Program-made: the position numbers and the translations under genes
Assembly (NCBI GenBank): GCA_016710365.1
Contig: JADJVW010000041.1
Span: 1 to 28,563, forward strand
From: Candidatus Caldilinea saccharophila
GTDB lineage: Bacteria; Chloroflexota; Anaerolineae; Caldilineales; Caldilineaceae
Direction of reading: 5' to 3'
DNA: 28,563 bases
The notes under the pieces: model-generated
Databases searched by the model: none
Told to the model about the DNA's origin: nothing
What the model saw: the letters and a program-made list of their open reading frames with translations, nothing else
Shown here: positions 27,770 through 28,563 of the stretch, piece after piece
Layout of the letters: the number at the start of each line of letters is the position of its first letter
How positions within the stretch are numbered: the first letter of the stretch is position 1

Positions 27770-28563
27770 GGACGCAAAGCCTACCCTACAAGACGCCTAC
27801 GAACTCTTTGCGCTTGACTGCGAGTCTAGAGGGTTCACCAAGCGAACGCTGCAATTCTACCGGGATCGGTTGGGGCTTTTCTTGCGCTTCCTTGTCGAGC
27901 GCAACGTCAGCACCCTGGACGGAATGACGCATACCGTCATTCGGGCTTACCTCGCTAACCTCCAGAAGCGGGAACCGGCGCTTTCCTCTGCCTACATTCA
28001 CAGCCATGCACGCGCAATACGGGCGTTCTGCAACTTCCTTGTCCGGGAAGAACTGCTAGACGTTTCCCCTTTTGCCAAAGTCAAAATGCCACGGCTTGAA
28101 AAGAAAGTGCTTCCGGCGCTTTCCTCGGAAGAAGTGCATACCATACTGCGCGCCTGCGAGTATGAACGGGACAAAGCCATAGTGCTTTTCCTGTTGGACA
28201 GCGGCGTTCGGGCGGCTGAACTGTGCGCTTTGAACGCCGGGGACGTGGAAGACGTTACGCGGTTACGGTGCGACAGGGGAAGGGGAGAAAGGATCGGGTG
28301 ACGTTCGTTGGGGCGCGCACTCGGAAACAGCTTTTACGCTACTTCGCTTTGGAACGTGGCGGGAAGCCCAAGCCGGAGGAACCCTTGTTCACCTCCCAAC
28401 GTGGCGGGGGACGCTTGGCGGTTGCTACGCTGCGACAGCTAACCCGGCGGCTACGTGCGACTACGGGCGTCAAGAACTGCAAGTGTCACGCATTCCGGCG
28501 CACTATGGCGATCCAAAGCTTGCGCAACGGTATGAACGTCTACGTCCTTGCCAAAATGCTTGG
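27768..28563 (+). CDS. Tyrosine recombinase / phage-type integrase, frameshifted and cut by window end
   Basis: The N-terminal SAM-like core-binding domain is clear (AYELFALDCESRGFTKRTLQFYRDRLGLFLRFL, then TVIRAYLANLQ, HARAIRAFCNFLVREELL). The catalytic domain follows with Arg I in DSGVRAAELCAL and, after a frame change, VRQGKGRKDRV (catalytic Lys region) and CHAFRRTMA (His-x-x-Arg). The final Tyr lies beyond the window. The first frame ends at TGA 28299-28301; the -1 shift falls near 28255-28275, and adding one T at 28255-28256 gives DVYAVTVRQGKG. The start is the TTG at 27768, as a TGA at 27747-27749 blocks anything earlier; no strong ribosome site is seen. It probably belongs to an element integrated at tRNA-Arg. 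Confidence 0.85.

Overview
The window looks like a chromosomal segment of a free-living, GC-rich bacterium. Chloroflexota (Anaerolineae/Caldilineae-like) is my best guess. The support is indirect: a BTAD-ATPase-TPR regulator, large TPR proteins, an Uma2 nuclease, a DUF4258/DUF2283 pair, a CIRCE-controlled groES-groEL operon and many palindromic intergenic repeats. No rRNA or marker gene settles it.

Layout, left to right. 105-2272 (+): a three-gene operon with a secreted protein of unknown function, a frameshifted DUF6345-like protein with a caspase-type His/Cys pair, and a putative partner. 2378-2992 (-): Uma2 nuclease. 3039-6349 (-): a giant BTAD/NB-ARC-like/TPR regulator, facing a small broken gene at 6611-6835. 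7116-8773 (+): beta-propeller lipoprotein. 8774-9396: no gene, but several palindromic repeats. 9397-10602 (+): membrane-anchored protein with a degenerate peptidase-like domain. 10785-11255 (+): Lrp/AsnC regulator. 11375-11854 (+): interrupted DUF4258 gene and intact DUF2283 gene, then a MITE-like element. 12049-13461 (+): tyrosine phenol-lyase with its full active site. 13525-16841 (-): TetR regulator overlapping a PEP-synthase/rifampicin-phosphotransferase-like enzyme, with a near-perfect operator. 17096-18046 (+): ribonuclease Z. 18097-19669 (+): membrane protein of unknown function. 19858-21892 (-): groEL and groES with promoter and CIRCE. 22044-27527 (-): a STAND-ATPase/TPR protein, a small Rossmann-like protein, a DASS (SLC13) anion transporter and a TPR protein. 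27612-27683 (+): tRNA-Arg(CCG) and its terminator, then a tyrosine recombinase running off the end, probably the edge of an integrated element.

A property of the whole window: nine breaks split eight otherwise coherent proteins, and nearly all lie at short homopolymers. They look like sequencing or assembly indels rather than nine real pseudogenizations, so the affected genes are annotated as single units with the break position given. Two more genes carry in-frame stop codons.

The best functional stories are the TetR/phosphotransferase operon, which looks like a self-repressed, inducible small-molecule inactivation unit; tyrosine phenol-lyase whose promoter must lie in or beside a MITE; and the split DUF6345-like operon.
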